The notes beneath the pieces are model-generated. The model saw nothing but the letters and a program-made list of their open reading frames with translations. It was not told the DNA's origin and made no database searches. Shown here in pieces: positions 55,198 through 64,000 of a stretch of 64,000 nt of DNA (positions are counted from its first letter, which is position 1; every line of letters begins with the position of its first letter). Location of the stretch: assembly GCF_014356525.2 (NCBI RefSeq), contig NC_052511.1, positions 33,858,687 to 33,922,686 of the forward strand, read 5' to 3'. The position numbers and the translations under genes were made by a program. The DNA is from Nilaparvata lugens (lineage: Eukaryota > Arthropoda > Insecta > Hemiptera > Delphacidae).

Positions 55198-55796
55198 AGC
55201 GATAAGAAAACCATGCAAAATTGTAATTAAACAATAATGAAAATTCTTTGGCAGAAAATAAAATTATAAAGCAGCTTGTTTATTATTGGCAGATTATAAA
55301 AAAAAAGATTGCTTGTACAATTTGAGGTTAGAATCCTTTGTTTTGATTTAATACATCAATTGACAATTTATTGAATCAATATCTAACAAATCAGCTAATT
55401 GCTCAATCGACTAATATGAATTAAATTATAATTTTTACTCACAAAATATATATATTATATATTAGGGAAGGTTTATGTAATAAGATAACAACGACTATTA
55501 TTGTTACTCGAATATTTATTGAAATCTAAAAAAGTATGAAAACCAAGAGTACACAAATCTCACATAAAAAATTGAATGTATATCGTATTATAGCTTCATA
55601 TATTGAGATTCATTCATTGGAATGCTCTCAGGCTGTTGTCTAATTTATTTATTTATAAACTTTTATTTATCTTTGTATAACAAAGTTGGAGAAACCCTGA
55701 ATCTTGAGTAACCAATTACATCATGTCATACTAAGCGATAAGCCAATCAGAGGAAAGCTTATAAATCGTTTAAGGAAGAGATGAAATTTTTCTGAT
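55198..55796. other. AT-rich, nothing recognised
   Basis: No coding frame or element recognised. Confidence 0.45.
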
Positions 55797-56151
55797 AATT
55801 GCTCTCTCTGGATTGTGATCTCGACCTATGAGGAGCACATGGAGAATCGGGTCTTCCTTCCAATTAATTTTCAAAAGCATCAAGCCAATCCCTTTTTTAA
55901 ATGTCAAGTATATGTAATTAACGTTTGATTATTTGTGAACTCAGTGTTAAAGAGTTTTTAATTGTAATTGAGAATTGCTCTCTCTGGCTTGTGATCTCGA
56001 CCTATGAGGAGCACATGGAGTATCGGGTCTTCCTTCCAATTAAATTCTAAAAGCATCAAGCCAATCCCTTTTTCAAATGTCAAGTATTTGTAATTAACGT
56101 TTGATTATTTGTGAACTCAGTGTTGTTAAAGAGTTCTTAATTGTAATTTAT
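55797..56151 (+). repeat. 176-bp tandem duplication
   Basis: Copies begin aattgctctctctgg at 55,797 and 55,973 and share ctcgacctatgaggagcaca, cgggtcttccttccaatta and aactcagtgtt. About 95% identical by eye. No coding frame. Confidence 0.95.
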
Positions 56152-56635
56152 TCCCGTAAATATATCTTTAATACTGATAGAAACTTGTAAGAAACCTGGA
56201 CCATACACGAGCCATGCAGAGACAGAAGGATCCGGCTAATTAATTATTGGAGATAATAATTATTTTACGAGAACTTCGAGAACATCATTATAGTGAGTGT
56301 GCAAATTATCTTGAATGAGCTCATTTAATAATAAGGCCTTTATCAGTGAATTGGGGGATTAATTAAAGCGCTATATAAATTTTTTATTCAAATTTAAGAA
56401 ATTCGCAATGTGTCGACCACTATCATATAAGTTATAAGAGCTCTTTTATGAATTCATTTGATGTATGTAGGAAGCTTATTTCCATGCACGGCATGAACAC
56501 ACAAACCCTGAGATTGTAAATTATTATTTTTATTAATTATTATTCATTGATCAAAGTATGTTCTGTTAAATCTATAGACTGAACAGGTTCCAAGTTGTTA
56601 AGTTCTGAACTGACTCGAAGTCCACGTACCAGTAT

Positions 56636-56637
<2 letters not shown>
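56152..56637. other. AT-rich, nothing recognised
   Basis: No coding frame or element recognised. Confidence 0.45.

Positions 56638-56711
<74 letters not shown>
56638..56711. repeat. (TA)n microsatellite
   Basis: About 36 uninterrupted ta units. Confidence 0.97.
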
Positions 56712-56713
<2 letters not shown>

Positions 56714-56999
56714 CAGCTCACAATCTTGTGAATGCTAATAAATCTTGTGATAATTATTCAAATATTAGAGAATTTATTCATTAAAAGAAAATTATATTAA
56801 TCAAGAAATATTTTGTATATATTATTCTATGGGAATATATTTTATGTTTTATGTCAGCATACAAGATCTTAGAAGTTTTATTTTTTTCCTAATTCATCTC
56901 GTGATATACAGTTTGAGCTGTCTTGGTACCAAGCATTTTTAATCTGCAGCATATATGATTAAGGAATTAATTAAGATTGATCTTATTCAGAGCATTTAC

Positions 57000-58262
57000 T
57001 ACTTATCATCCTTTGAGAAAATCCTTTTGAGAATAATAAATAGAAGACTGTATTGAAGGTTGAATAACTCAATAGGAGAGGAACAATATGGTTTTAGGAA
57101 GGGCAGAGGCACTAGGGAAGCAATTGGCTTGTTAAGAAGTATTGGAGAGAGATTTGTAGAGAAATAGAGAGAGGTTTTTGTTACATTTGTGGATCTGGAA
57201 AAAGCATTTGACAGAGTCAGATGGGACCAACTTATGGATACTCTGAAAAGAAGAGTTGTGGAATGGGAGGAGAGGAGACTAATCAGGAACCTGTATGTCA
57301 ACCAGACCAGCAGATTGAGAATTGAGGGCGAAATTGGAGAAGAGAGTAGAATAGGAAGAGGAGTGAGACAGGGATGTTGTATGTCACCAATCCTTTTCAA
57401 CGTTTACCTAGAGGATATATTGCAGGAGTGTTTGGATGGCAAAAGAGGAGTCAGCATTGGAGGAAGACACATAGAGTGCATAAGATTTGCAGATGATATG
57501 GCAATCCTGGCTGATAGCTGGACAATGATGAATGGAATGTTGTGAAATGTGAATGAGGCTTGTGAGAGGTATGGAATGAGGATAAACGTCAGGAAGACAA
57601 AGTGCATGAGAATTGGTGCAGGGGAAGCAAGAATGGGGAATGCTGTACTGGAGGGTGAACAGTTGGAACAGGTATCATCTTTCAAGTATTTAGGAAGCAT
57701 AATGGAAGAGGATATGAAATGCAACAAAGAAATCAAAGTAAGAATTGCTATGGCAAAAACAGCATTCAATGAGAAAAAGAGAATTCTTTGTAGCCAACTG
57801 GACAAGACACTAAGGAAAAGGCTAATAAAGTGCTATGTTTGGAGTGTGGCACTGTATAGTGCAGAAACTTGGACGCTGAGAAAGGAGAATAAGAGGAGGC
57901 TTGAGGCATTGGAAATGTGGATATGGAGGAGGATGGAGGGGATCAGTTGGAGGGATAAAGTTACAAACGAGGAGGTGTTGAGGATGGTTGGGGAAAGAAG
58001 GAGTCTGCTGGATGTGATAAAGGGAAGAAAGAGGAGATGGCTGGGACATTGGATGAGATGGCAATGCTTGTTGGTGGATGCCATGGAGGGGACCATTCAG
58101 TGAAGAAGAGGATGAGGGAGAAGAAGATAAAAAATGTTGGACGACATCAAGGAGGGGATGAGCTACTATGCAACGAAGTGACTGGCAGAGAATAGAAGAG
58201 AGTGGAGGGCTGCTGCCATATAGAAGGACCTGCTTACGAGCAGAAAACTACAGACAGACAGA
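57000..58262 (+). mobile_element. RTE-type LINE, 5'-truncated, (CAGA)n tail
   Basis: A plus-strand RT in pieces: EEQYGFRKGRGTREAIGLLR, motif A VFVTFVDLEKAFDRVRWDQL, motif B GRGVRQGCCMSPILFNVYLE and motif C CIRFADDMAILAD (57,000-57,545). After a TGA at 57,543-57,545 it continues NEACERYGMRINVRKTKCMR, SFKYLGSIMEEDMKCN and RRWLGHWMRW (57,549-58,103). It ends in cagacagacagacagatg at about 58,250. Stops at about 57,042, 57,166 and 57,543 make it dead. The motifs fit the RTE clade. Confidence 0.88.
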
Positions 58263-59392
58263 CAGATGATAGTAATACTATTCAGCCAGCAAAATCTCAC
58301 TGATATTTATATTAATAAGTCTACAGTATATCATATAAGAATCCAGAGAACTTCAAGAACTGGCATTGTAAGTTTCAAGGAATTTTGAAAGGATAAATTG
58401 GTGCATACCTGTATTCATGACGAGCATTTTAAGGATCAACTAGAAAAACTATAGTTGATTTTCATTATTCTCGATTGAATATATGGTTACTGATAATCAG
58501 TCACCAACTATCTCTTTGACTTCCTTATTGGTATTCTTCAATATCTTCACAAAAGCAGCGGTAAGAATATTATTGATTGCCATTCATTGAACCCTATGAT
58601 GATTCATTATATTTGGATTATTCATGCATCTACTACTGAGCTAGAGCTGTGGTTTGAACCCAGCATATTTGTGAGCTGGACGGCCTTAACTTTTTGCAAA
58701 TTTATTTGAAAGCTAGGGTCTTGGCAATTGCTCCAGTATATATCAAATATACCGTACCACATAAGAATGGCACCACAAGCGTGAGGCATGATGAAAAGCT
58801 TACCTGCTCAACTTTACTATCAATGCTGAATAGAATTGTTCATAAAACTGAAAGCTGCAAGAAGCAAAATCAGAAGTTGATTCAACAAGGTATATCTGAT
58901 GATCTATTGTAAGTTTCTGGCTAAAATAATTGAGTTGCTCTTCAAGTTGAAATTTTTCAAGCTGCATAAATACAGACAAACTGTATCACACGAGTTTGAT
59001 AACATAATTCTCAATAATAGAGAAAAATTGGATGGAAATTTCCATGAAATTTATTGCAAAATTTTTGATCTTGATTCTTAAATCTAAATATTGTATGCTG
59101 ACCAGGGTTATAGGCTATTTTAAATATAAGAATATTATTGATATTAAGGAAGATAAGGCCCTACTTAAAGTCTTAAGAGCTATATTAGTGGTAATTTTCT
59201 CTGTGTTTACTACCATACCTGAGTCACATCGACGGTCTATGTATGTGTATTTTATGTACATGACACTTGAAACTCTTAACACCACACAATTTTATCCGAA
59301 ATAGGCACTGTCAATACGTTCATTTTAATATTCCTGAAATTTGGTAGTATACTTGGCGTCTTATTTGAAGTATTCCATATAATATCGTCACC
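58263..59392. other. Leader of the family K element?, no clear gene
   Basis: AT-rich. It should contain the 5' LTR and leader of the gag element that starts at 59,393. I could not match it to 63,000-63,290. The frames at 58,694, 58,899 and 59,032 show no domain. Confidence 0.35.
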
Positions 59393-60154
59393 ATGAACCA
59401 GTCTCCGGCTAATTCACAAATTTCCTACTTTAGTGACCATCCCCAAAACCCTACAAACATGACACCAGCTGATCAACAACCGCAGGACAATGCAGCAGAG
59501 ACTCCACGGGAGAGAGAAGGAGGCAGCATATGCTCCATCAATTTCGACCCGCAAAACCTAGCCCAATTGTCTTCTACTGGGATCGATAATGCTGTTGATG
59601 CTATAAATACCGATGAGAGACCAGCTGGTGGAGATGAAGGAGTGAGGGCGTCCAACCTGGTACCGACGTTTCCACAGACCACTCCAAGCGTCGCCGAGGG
59701 AACAGAGAATGCCGCCACCCAATCGCCATCCGATGTGGCCAGCCAATCACCATCCGCCACCACCAACCTGGAAAAGCACAATATTACATTAGACTCTTCA
59801 GTTGGCTATGCTACAAATCACCTGATGAACGATTCCTTGAGCGAATTTAAACTCATGCTCAACCAAGCCATAGCAGAGTTGATGAAAGAGATAAAAGCAA
59901 GCCAGGATAAAGGGGCAGAAAATACCAAAACCATCCAAAAGGACATCAAAGCTGTACAAGGAAGTGTGGAAAAAATGGAAGAGAAGGTTGAGGGGAAATT
60001 CTCTGAATTCAAGGAGGAAATGAAAAATATGATAGACATTAAAATAGATTTGCAATCTACAGTTATAAAAGAATTAGAAACCCGTATAGATGAAGTCACC
60101 TGTCAAGTAAATGAGCGGTTGGATGAGGTTCCCAAAGAAATGAAAAACAAGTAG
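59393..60154 (+). pseudogene. Family K gag, N-terminal and coiled-coil part
   Basis: Starts MNQSPANSQISYFSDHPQNP. A Pro/Ser/Thr-rich region is followed from about residue 150 by a long helical coiled coil (SVEKMEEKVEGKFSEFKEEM). It stops at 60,152-60,154; one base over, the coiled coil goes on (VGILGKELSTTIMGV to MKSRER and a stop near 60,350), so the frame is broken. A related start with the same PANSxxSY and PREREpGS motifs lies at 63,844. Confidence 0.7.
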
Positions 60155-60430
60155 GCATATTAGGCAAGGAGCTAAGTACCACTATCATGGGAGTCACAAT
60201 GGAGAAAGTATTGGAAAATAAATGTGAGATAGAGTCAAAGGTGGAGGAAAATAATAATAAAATAGGAAAGATAACTAAAGAACAGAGTAACATGCAAACA
60301 TGTATAGCAAACCTAACAGAAGAAGGAATGAAATCAAGGGAGAGATAAGGCATGTTAGAGAATGCCATAGGTGGGCAACAATTAAAGTTAACCAAATTAT
60401 ACAGTGAAATGAACAAAAATAAAAAAAACT

Positions 60431-61060
60431 ATGGATAATAAATGGACCACAAATGGGGAAAGAGTCTCCAGAATAGAGACACACATGGAAAATATCCCAG
60501 CCAGCAGAATGCATTATATGCCAACTGAACTAGTAAATGGCACTCAGCTTTTCCAAAACCTTGGAAAATTTGATAACTCAAACCGATACATGCAACCTAG
60601 ACCATTTGTTGATCAAATAAGAGCCATTCAGGAACTGATACCCACCTCTTGGCTAGTATGGCGTTTCCAATTGTCCAGTCTCCTACTCAGTGAGCCACTG
60701 ATGTTCTTCCAGAGCCGGGTGCGAGATCTTAAGAGCCTGGAGGATTTCCTCTCCCAGTTCCTGCAACAATATTGGAGCAAGCATAAGCAGTTGGACACAC
60801 TATCAGAAATTATATCATGCACATATGATAATAGAGGCAGACAATCCTATACAAAATTTGTGGCTAATGTAATGTATAGGAATTCTCAACTGGACGAATC
60901 TCTAGCCGACTCATCACTGGCCCACATATTGTTCAAAAAACTTCCTTTTTGTGTTTGCATGACATTAGCTGTGCCACCTATCTCTAGTTGCAAAGAGTTG
61001 ATACAACGTTTGCACCGCATTCAATCAGTTACTTCTGAGCCAAACCACATAAATAATTGA
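60431..61060 (+). pseudogene. Family K gag, capsid-like part
   Basis: Reads LGKFDNSNRYMQPRPFVDQI, LVWRFQLSSLLLSEPLMFFQ, SLEDFLSQFLQQYWSKHKQL and RQSYTKFVANVMYRNSQLDE, the pattern of retrotransposon capsids of the Ty3/Gypsy type (F-x-G-x...P-x-x-F, then W...A-x-x-W/F, DF...F...YWS...Q). It ends at TGA near 61,060. The Asn-rich sequence after it continues in shifting frames as the gag tail. Confidence 0.68.
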
Positions 61061-61609
61061 GCAGGAAATTTTAATCACTCTCAACAAAATAATAATTTCA
61101 GACAAAATTATAATAACAAAAATCATATAGCAAATGCTGGAGCAAATGCGCGAAATACTAGATATTCTGAGAATACTGACAGAGGTCATTTGGTAATAAT
61201 TGCAGAAACAGGTTTCAGTATCGAAACAGTAAACAGTATTACAAAGGAGCACATTATGACAGCAGAGATCATTGGAATAGTTATAATGAACAGGACATAA
61301 ATTTCAGGAGACAGGACAAAGATAATCAAAATCATCATAAAATAAACACATTATACACAGTGGCACATGCAATAAAAACAAACCAACACCAACCTGCAGA
61401 TAACCAACAACCAGAACAAAGCCACCACCACAACAACCTGCCACCAAATAAAGAAATCAAACATGCATCAAAACCAGTCCCTAAAAAACAACAACCTATA
61501 TTAAGTCTACTATTCCCCCCCGAAGACCTAACACCAGCAAAACCAACCCACTACCGAAGACAATCTACAGTATCAACACAGAAATAATTAAGGAGTTACC
61601 GAAAATAAA

Positions 61610-62141
61610 AACAAAAAATGATATACTGCTTCCATACACTGAACCTGTGCACCAGCATTCAACCCACCCACAGCACCTCAAATTTGAGCAGCCACATGCC
61701 TCACCTACGCCCAAGCATTGTTGGATCCACCCACGGCACACTAAATTCAAAGAGCAAACCGCCACCAAGGAAAGCAGGATGTGTGACCGACAGGATGACG
61801 TCAGAGTGAAGCATTGGATCCAACACAGGAAGGCCCACTGGAGGAAAAGACGAGGAAAGCCTCGCAAAAGAGGTTATCGCCCCCATGCAAGGTTCGAACA
61901 CCATCAGAAATGCATCCAGAAACCGGACAACCATAGGAGGAAGGTAGCATGCAGACAACACCAGGATGAAGTAAGTAATGGGACCAACATGCACCCGAAG
62001 CACACACGATTCAAGCAAGCAGCTTACCATAGTGATTGCAGTTATGGGATAAATAAAAGGAATATGCTCAAAGTAAATGGAAAATTAATAACGGATTCAG
62101 GCCTAGAAAATGATGAAAGAAATTATTATTTGGAATTATGA
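61610..62141 (+). CDS. Basic, His/Cys-containing ORF of family K, main copy
   Basis: Collinear with the frame at 46,571-47,155: ASPTPKHCWIHPRHTKFKEQ, RKRRGKPRKRGYRPHARFEH and NMHPKHTRFKQAAYHS. It differs at a few dozen positions yet stays open to a stop at 62,139-62,141. It ends earlier than the other copy because the 455 bp missing there are present here. Function unknown. Confidence 0.4.
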
Positions 62142-62165
62142 GATGATAAAAAGTGTGCAATAAAA

Positions 62166-62540
62166 TTGAGAGAAAGAATGAGTTGCTTATTGAAAACGGG
62201 AGTATGTGATTGTTGTTTATTAACAGGTTATGTTATGGAGAATGTAATGAAAATGCTGATTTACTTTGTTATGATTATTGGAATGACTATGATGTCAATT
62301 GAAGAATGTGTTATTAATGCAATGATGGATGAGGGCATGCCATATGCTGAGAATATTAATTCTAGGATTTTCAAAGATACATTTATACCCAAGAACGTTC
62401 ATAATACACAAAGTGAAGAACCTAGGCTATCACAGATAAGAGAGTTGATGGAGAATCGGTTGTCTGAACCACCAGACTATTTACAGCAATATCAGAGTTC
62501 AATGTCTCTAGCCTCAAGCTGTATTATCATAACATTCTAA
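62166..62540 (+). CDS. Short ORF in family K, unknown
   Basis: 124 codons with a possible membrane-like segment (VMKMLIYFVMIIGMTMM) and an acidic C-terminal half (LSQIRELMENRLSEPPDYLQ). This region is absent from the other family K copy. No family is recognised. It may be chance. Confidence 0.2.
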   Translation: MRERMSCLLKTGVCDCCLLTGYVMENVMKMLIYFVMIIGMTMMSIEECVINAMMDEGMPYAENINSRIFKDTFIPKNVHNTQSEEPRLSQIRELMENRLSEPPDYLQQYQSSMSLASSCIIITF

Positions 62541-62999
62541 GATAAGAAAAGTAAACAAAAATATTATGATGGAATTGTCGCTCACCTTACCAGTTGCCAA
62601 ATACGTACCTATATCGAACACCACACAATGCAATTGTCTAGTCGATGAGTTATCCACTTCGACCAGCTAAACCAGTACCTAAAATGAAGAAATGGAAAAT
62701 TTAGAAGCCATCTACACCTTCTTCATCACTCACAAACTAATTAAATAGTAATTATTCCAATTAAAAGCCAATTTATCACGCAAGTCAAAGATCACAAAAT
62801 GGCAACAGATGAGTTAACAAGACTCTAATAAAATCGGTTGTCCACTGTTCCAAACCATCAACAGCCAGTGCCAAATGAATCATAACCTACAAAACTATCT
62901 TTTTCCAAAATATTCAAGTGTCTTAAAAATGTAAATTATATGTAAGATATTATAAAAAGTACCTTATTATTATTAATGTGTTATCTGAAGACAGAAAAT
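62541..62999. other. Family K 3' noncoding region
   Basis: Nearly identical to 47,130-47,500 from cgaacaccacacaatgcaat onward. No coding frame. Confidence 0.6.
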
Positions 63000-63041
63000 C
63001 ATGGTGTACCATTCATTTTATTCCCCAATACCATAGGATAC

Positions 63042-63105
<64 letters not shown>

Positions 63106-63290
63106 ATTTGTTAATTATCAGTATTAAATTATTGTGAGAGCTCCTGTATGAGCCTATTAGGATCTGGGTGAAATTATATCCTAGAAAACCACGACCAGAT
63201 TTTATAGTTATTAATTCTCATGCTCTACCAATTGACACCAAGCAGGAGGCAAAGCATTATTCCATCAAAAAATAACGTTACAGAAACATG
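63000..63290 (+). repeat. LTR-like block (also inverted at 43,957 and 47,640)
   Basis: The reverse complement of this block follows the start of both family H copies: aatggtacacca / atcgtacacca, gNatcctat, gagctcNcacaataat, gctctaccNattgNN, caagcaggaggc, aataacgt. It holds a (TA)n run at 63,049-63,100. Just after it, tatccaacgtgggact (63,295) could be a primer-binding site for the gag unit that starts at 63,844. Confidence 0.55.
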
Positions 63291-63300
63291 TTGTATCCAA

Positions 63301-63843
63301 CGTGGGACTGATAATGAGAACAGAGCTCATTGAATGATTATTGAAAATAAGTCAAGACTATATATTGATGATAATAACTAAAGACAAGTCTAGGCATATT
63401 GAAATTTGTTGTGGATGGATAATAGATATAAGAGTAAATTGGGGAATGCAGGCAAGTTACAAACTACTGTTTGGGAAACAATAGCTTTAAACAAGAAGAA
63501 ATTATTTTATAAAATTTCTACTATTATTGTGGAAAATATATTTTAGAGAGAGCTATTATATTTTATGGGCCTAAACTGCTGAAATTTATCTAGTCATAAT
63601 TATTTTATATATAAGCCGGTTGGAGAACAGTATAAGCCACAGTTTGTAAGCTGATCAGGAATCAACATTCCAATATTGGAGTGCTAGGGCATTATAAAAG
63701 ACTTAAGTTATAAATACCTTGATTAGGGTTATCCAAGCACTTTGCACACAACTGTTTCACTGTAAATCCTCATTTGTGTCCTTACAAAATACCCCTTGCC
63801 CATTATTCATCACTTTTAATTGGCATTTGACACACATTAGCAT
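63301..63843. other. Leader before the second family K-like gag
   Basis: Noncoding. Lies between the LTR-like block and the gag start at 63,844, the length expected for a retrotransposon leader. A minus-strand frame at 63,757-63,951 is a shadow of the gag start. Confidence 0.45.
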
Positions 63844-64000
63844 AATGGAACACACTCCCGCAAACTCTGAAGTTTCATACATGTACGGCGGTTGTACAGA
63901 CCCCACTTTGTCGACTCCCAGCACATCAACCCCCTTCATGGTAGATGCCAATATGCCACGAGAAAGGGAACCAGGAAGTGTCGGGTCGATAGTTTTTGAT
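63844..64000 (+). CDS. Related gag start, cut by the window edge
   Basis: ATGGAACACACTCCCGC at about 63,846 opens MEHTPANSEVSYMYGGCTDP, then MPREREPGSVGSIVFD to the edge. The PANSxxSY and PREREpGSxxSIxFD motifs match the gag start at 59,393, with enough difference to be a separate family. It continues to the right. Confidence 0.6.

Larger units (their letters stand above)
59393..63300 (+). mobile_element. Gag-only LTR-type retroelement, family K, main copy
   Basis: Gag pieces at 59,393-61,060, a low-complexity Asn/Gln-rich tail to about 61,600, the basic ORF at 61,610-62,141, another short frame at 62,166-62,540, then noncoding sequence to an LTR-like block at 63,000-63,290. No protease, RT or integrase can be read anywhere between, so it is non-autonomous. 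It is repeated in part at 46,140-47,515. Confidence 0.75.

Noticed and set aside
58620..58680. B-box-like ggtttgaaccc near gagctagagc
   Set aside because: No cloverleaf can be drawn around it; probably chance.

Overview
The window looks like a piece of an insect chromosome, AT-rich and dominated by transposable elements. A hemipteran such as a planthopper is my guess from the style of the repeats; I ran no search. Every reading is by eye from the sequence.

Host genes. One host gene is certain: the C-terminal half of Smu1 (WD40 splicing factor), as five plus-strand exons between 2,809 and 16,345. Its N-terminal exons lie left of the window. A likely 3'-terminal exon of a minus-strand gene (17,870-18,015) ends tail-to-tail with Smu1; I cannot name it. 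A second gene-like unit lies on the minus strand from about 42,924 to 33,752. It encodes a protein with a CCHC finger and a tyrosine-recombinase-type domain that keeps a full R / K-x-x-R / H / Y set. It is broken by a 5.5-kb LINE at 35,063-40,595, flanked by a 6-bp duplication. Removing the LINE and one copy of the duplication leaves one continuous frame across the junction. This is the most interesting object in the window.

Layout. 1-480: LINE fragment (minus). 800-1,610: two small inverted-repeat elements. 1,940-2,190: TTTA microsatellite. 2,809-16,345: Smu1; intron 1 carries a decayed LINE (about 3,700-9,500) with a 2-kb insertion, a SINE-like or MITE-like repeat and microsatellites; intron 3 carries a 530-bp repeat; intron 4 carries a LINE 3' end. 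16,690-19,800: two MITEs, the candidate exon, a LINE fragment and a second copy of a 1-kb inverted-repeat family. 21,530-23,380: LINE with FADD reverse transcriptase. 23,787-28,784: BEL/Pao retrotransposon (minus) lacking the integrase core. 29,085-31,412: a second, truncated BEL/Pao (minus). 31,467-33,170: two unexplained small plus-strand ORFs followed by two minisatellites. 33,752-42,924: the recombinase-like gene with its LINE. 43,427-43,909: foldback element. 43,957-54,440: two copies of a 2-kb noncoding repeat, the second split by a CR1-type LINE whose ORF1 carries an SGNH/GDSL-like domain. 57,000-58,260: RTE-type LINE. 59,393-63,300: gag-only LTR-type element; a related gag begins at 63,844 and runs off the right edge. 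A partial copy of the same element is at 46,140-47,515.

How it works together. Apart from Smu1, and perhaps the recombinase-like gene, almost everything recognisable is mobile DNA, much of it nested. Most reverse transcriptase ORFs carry stops, frameshifts or lost catalytic residues. The elements with the cleanest ORFs are the CR1-type LINE at 49-54 kb and the first BEL element, and both lack a domain needed for integration.
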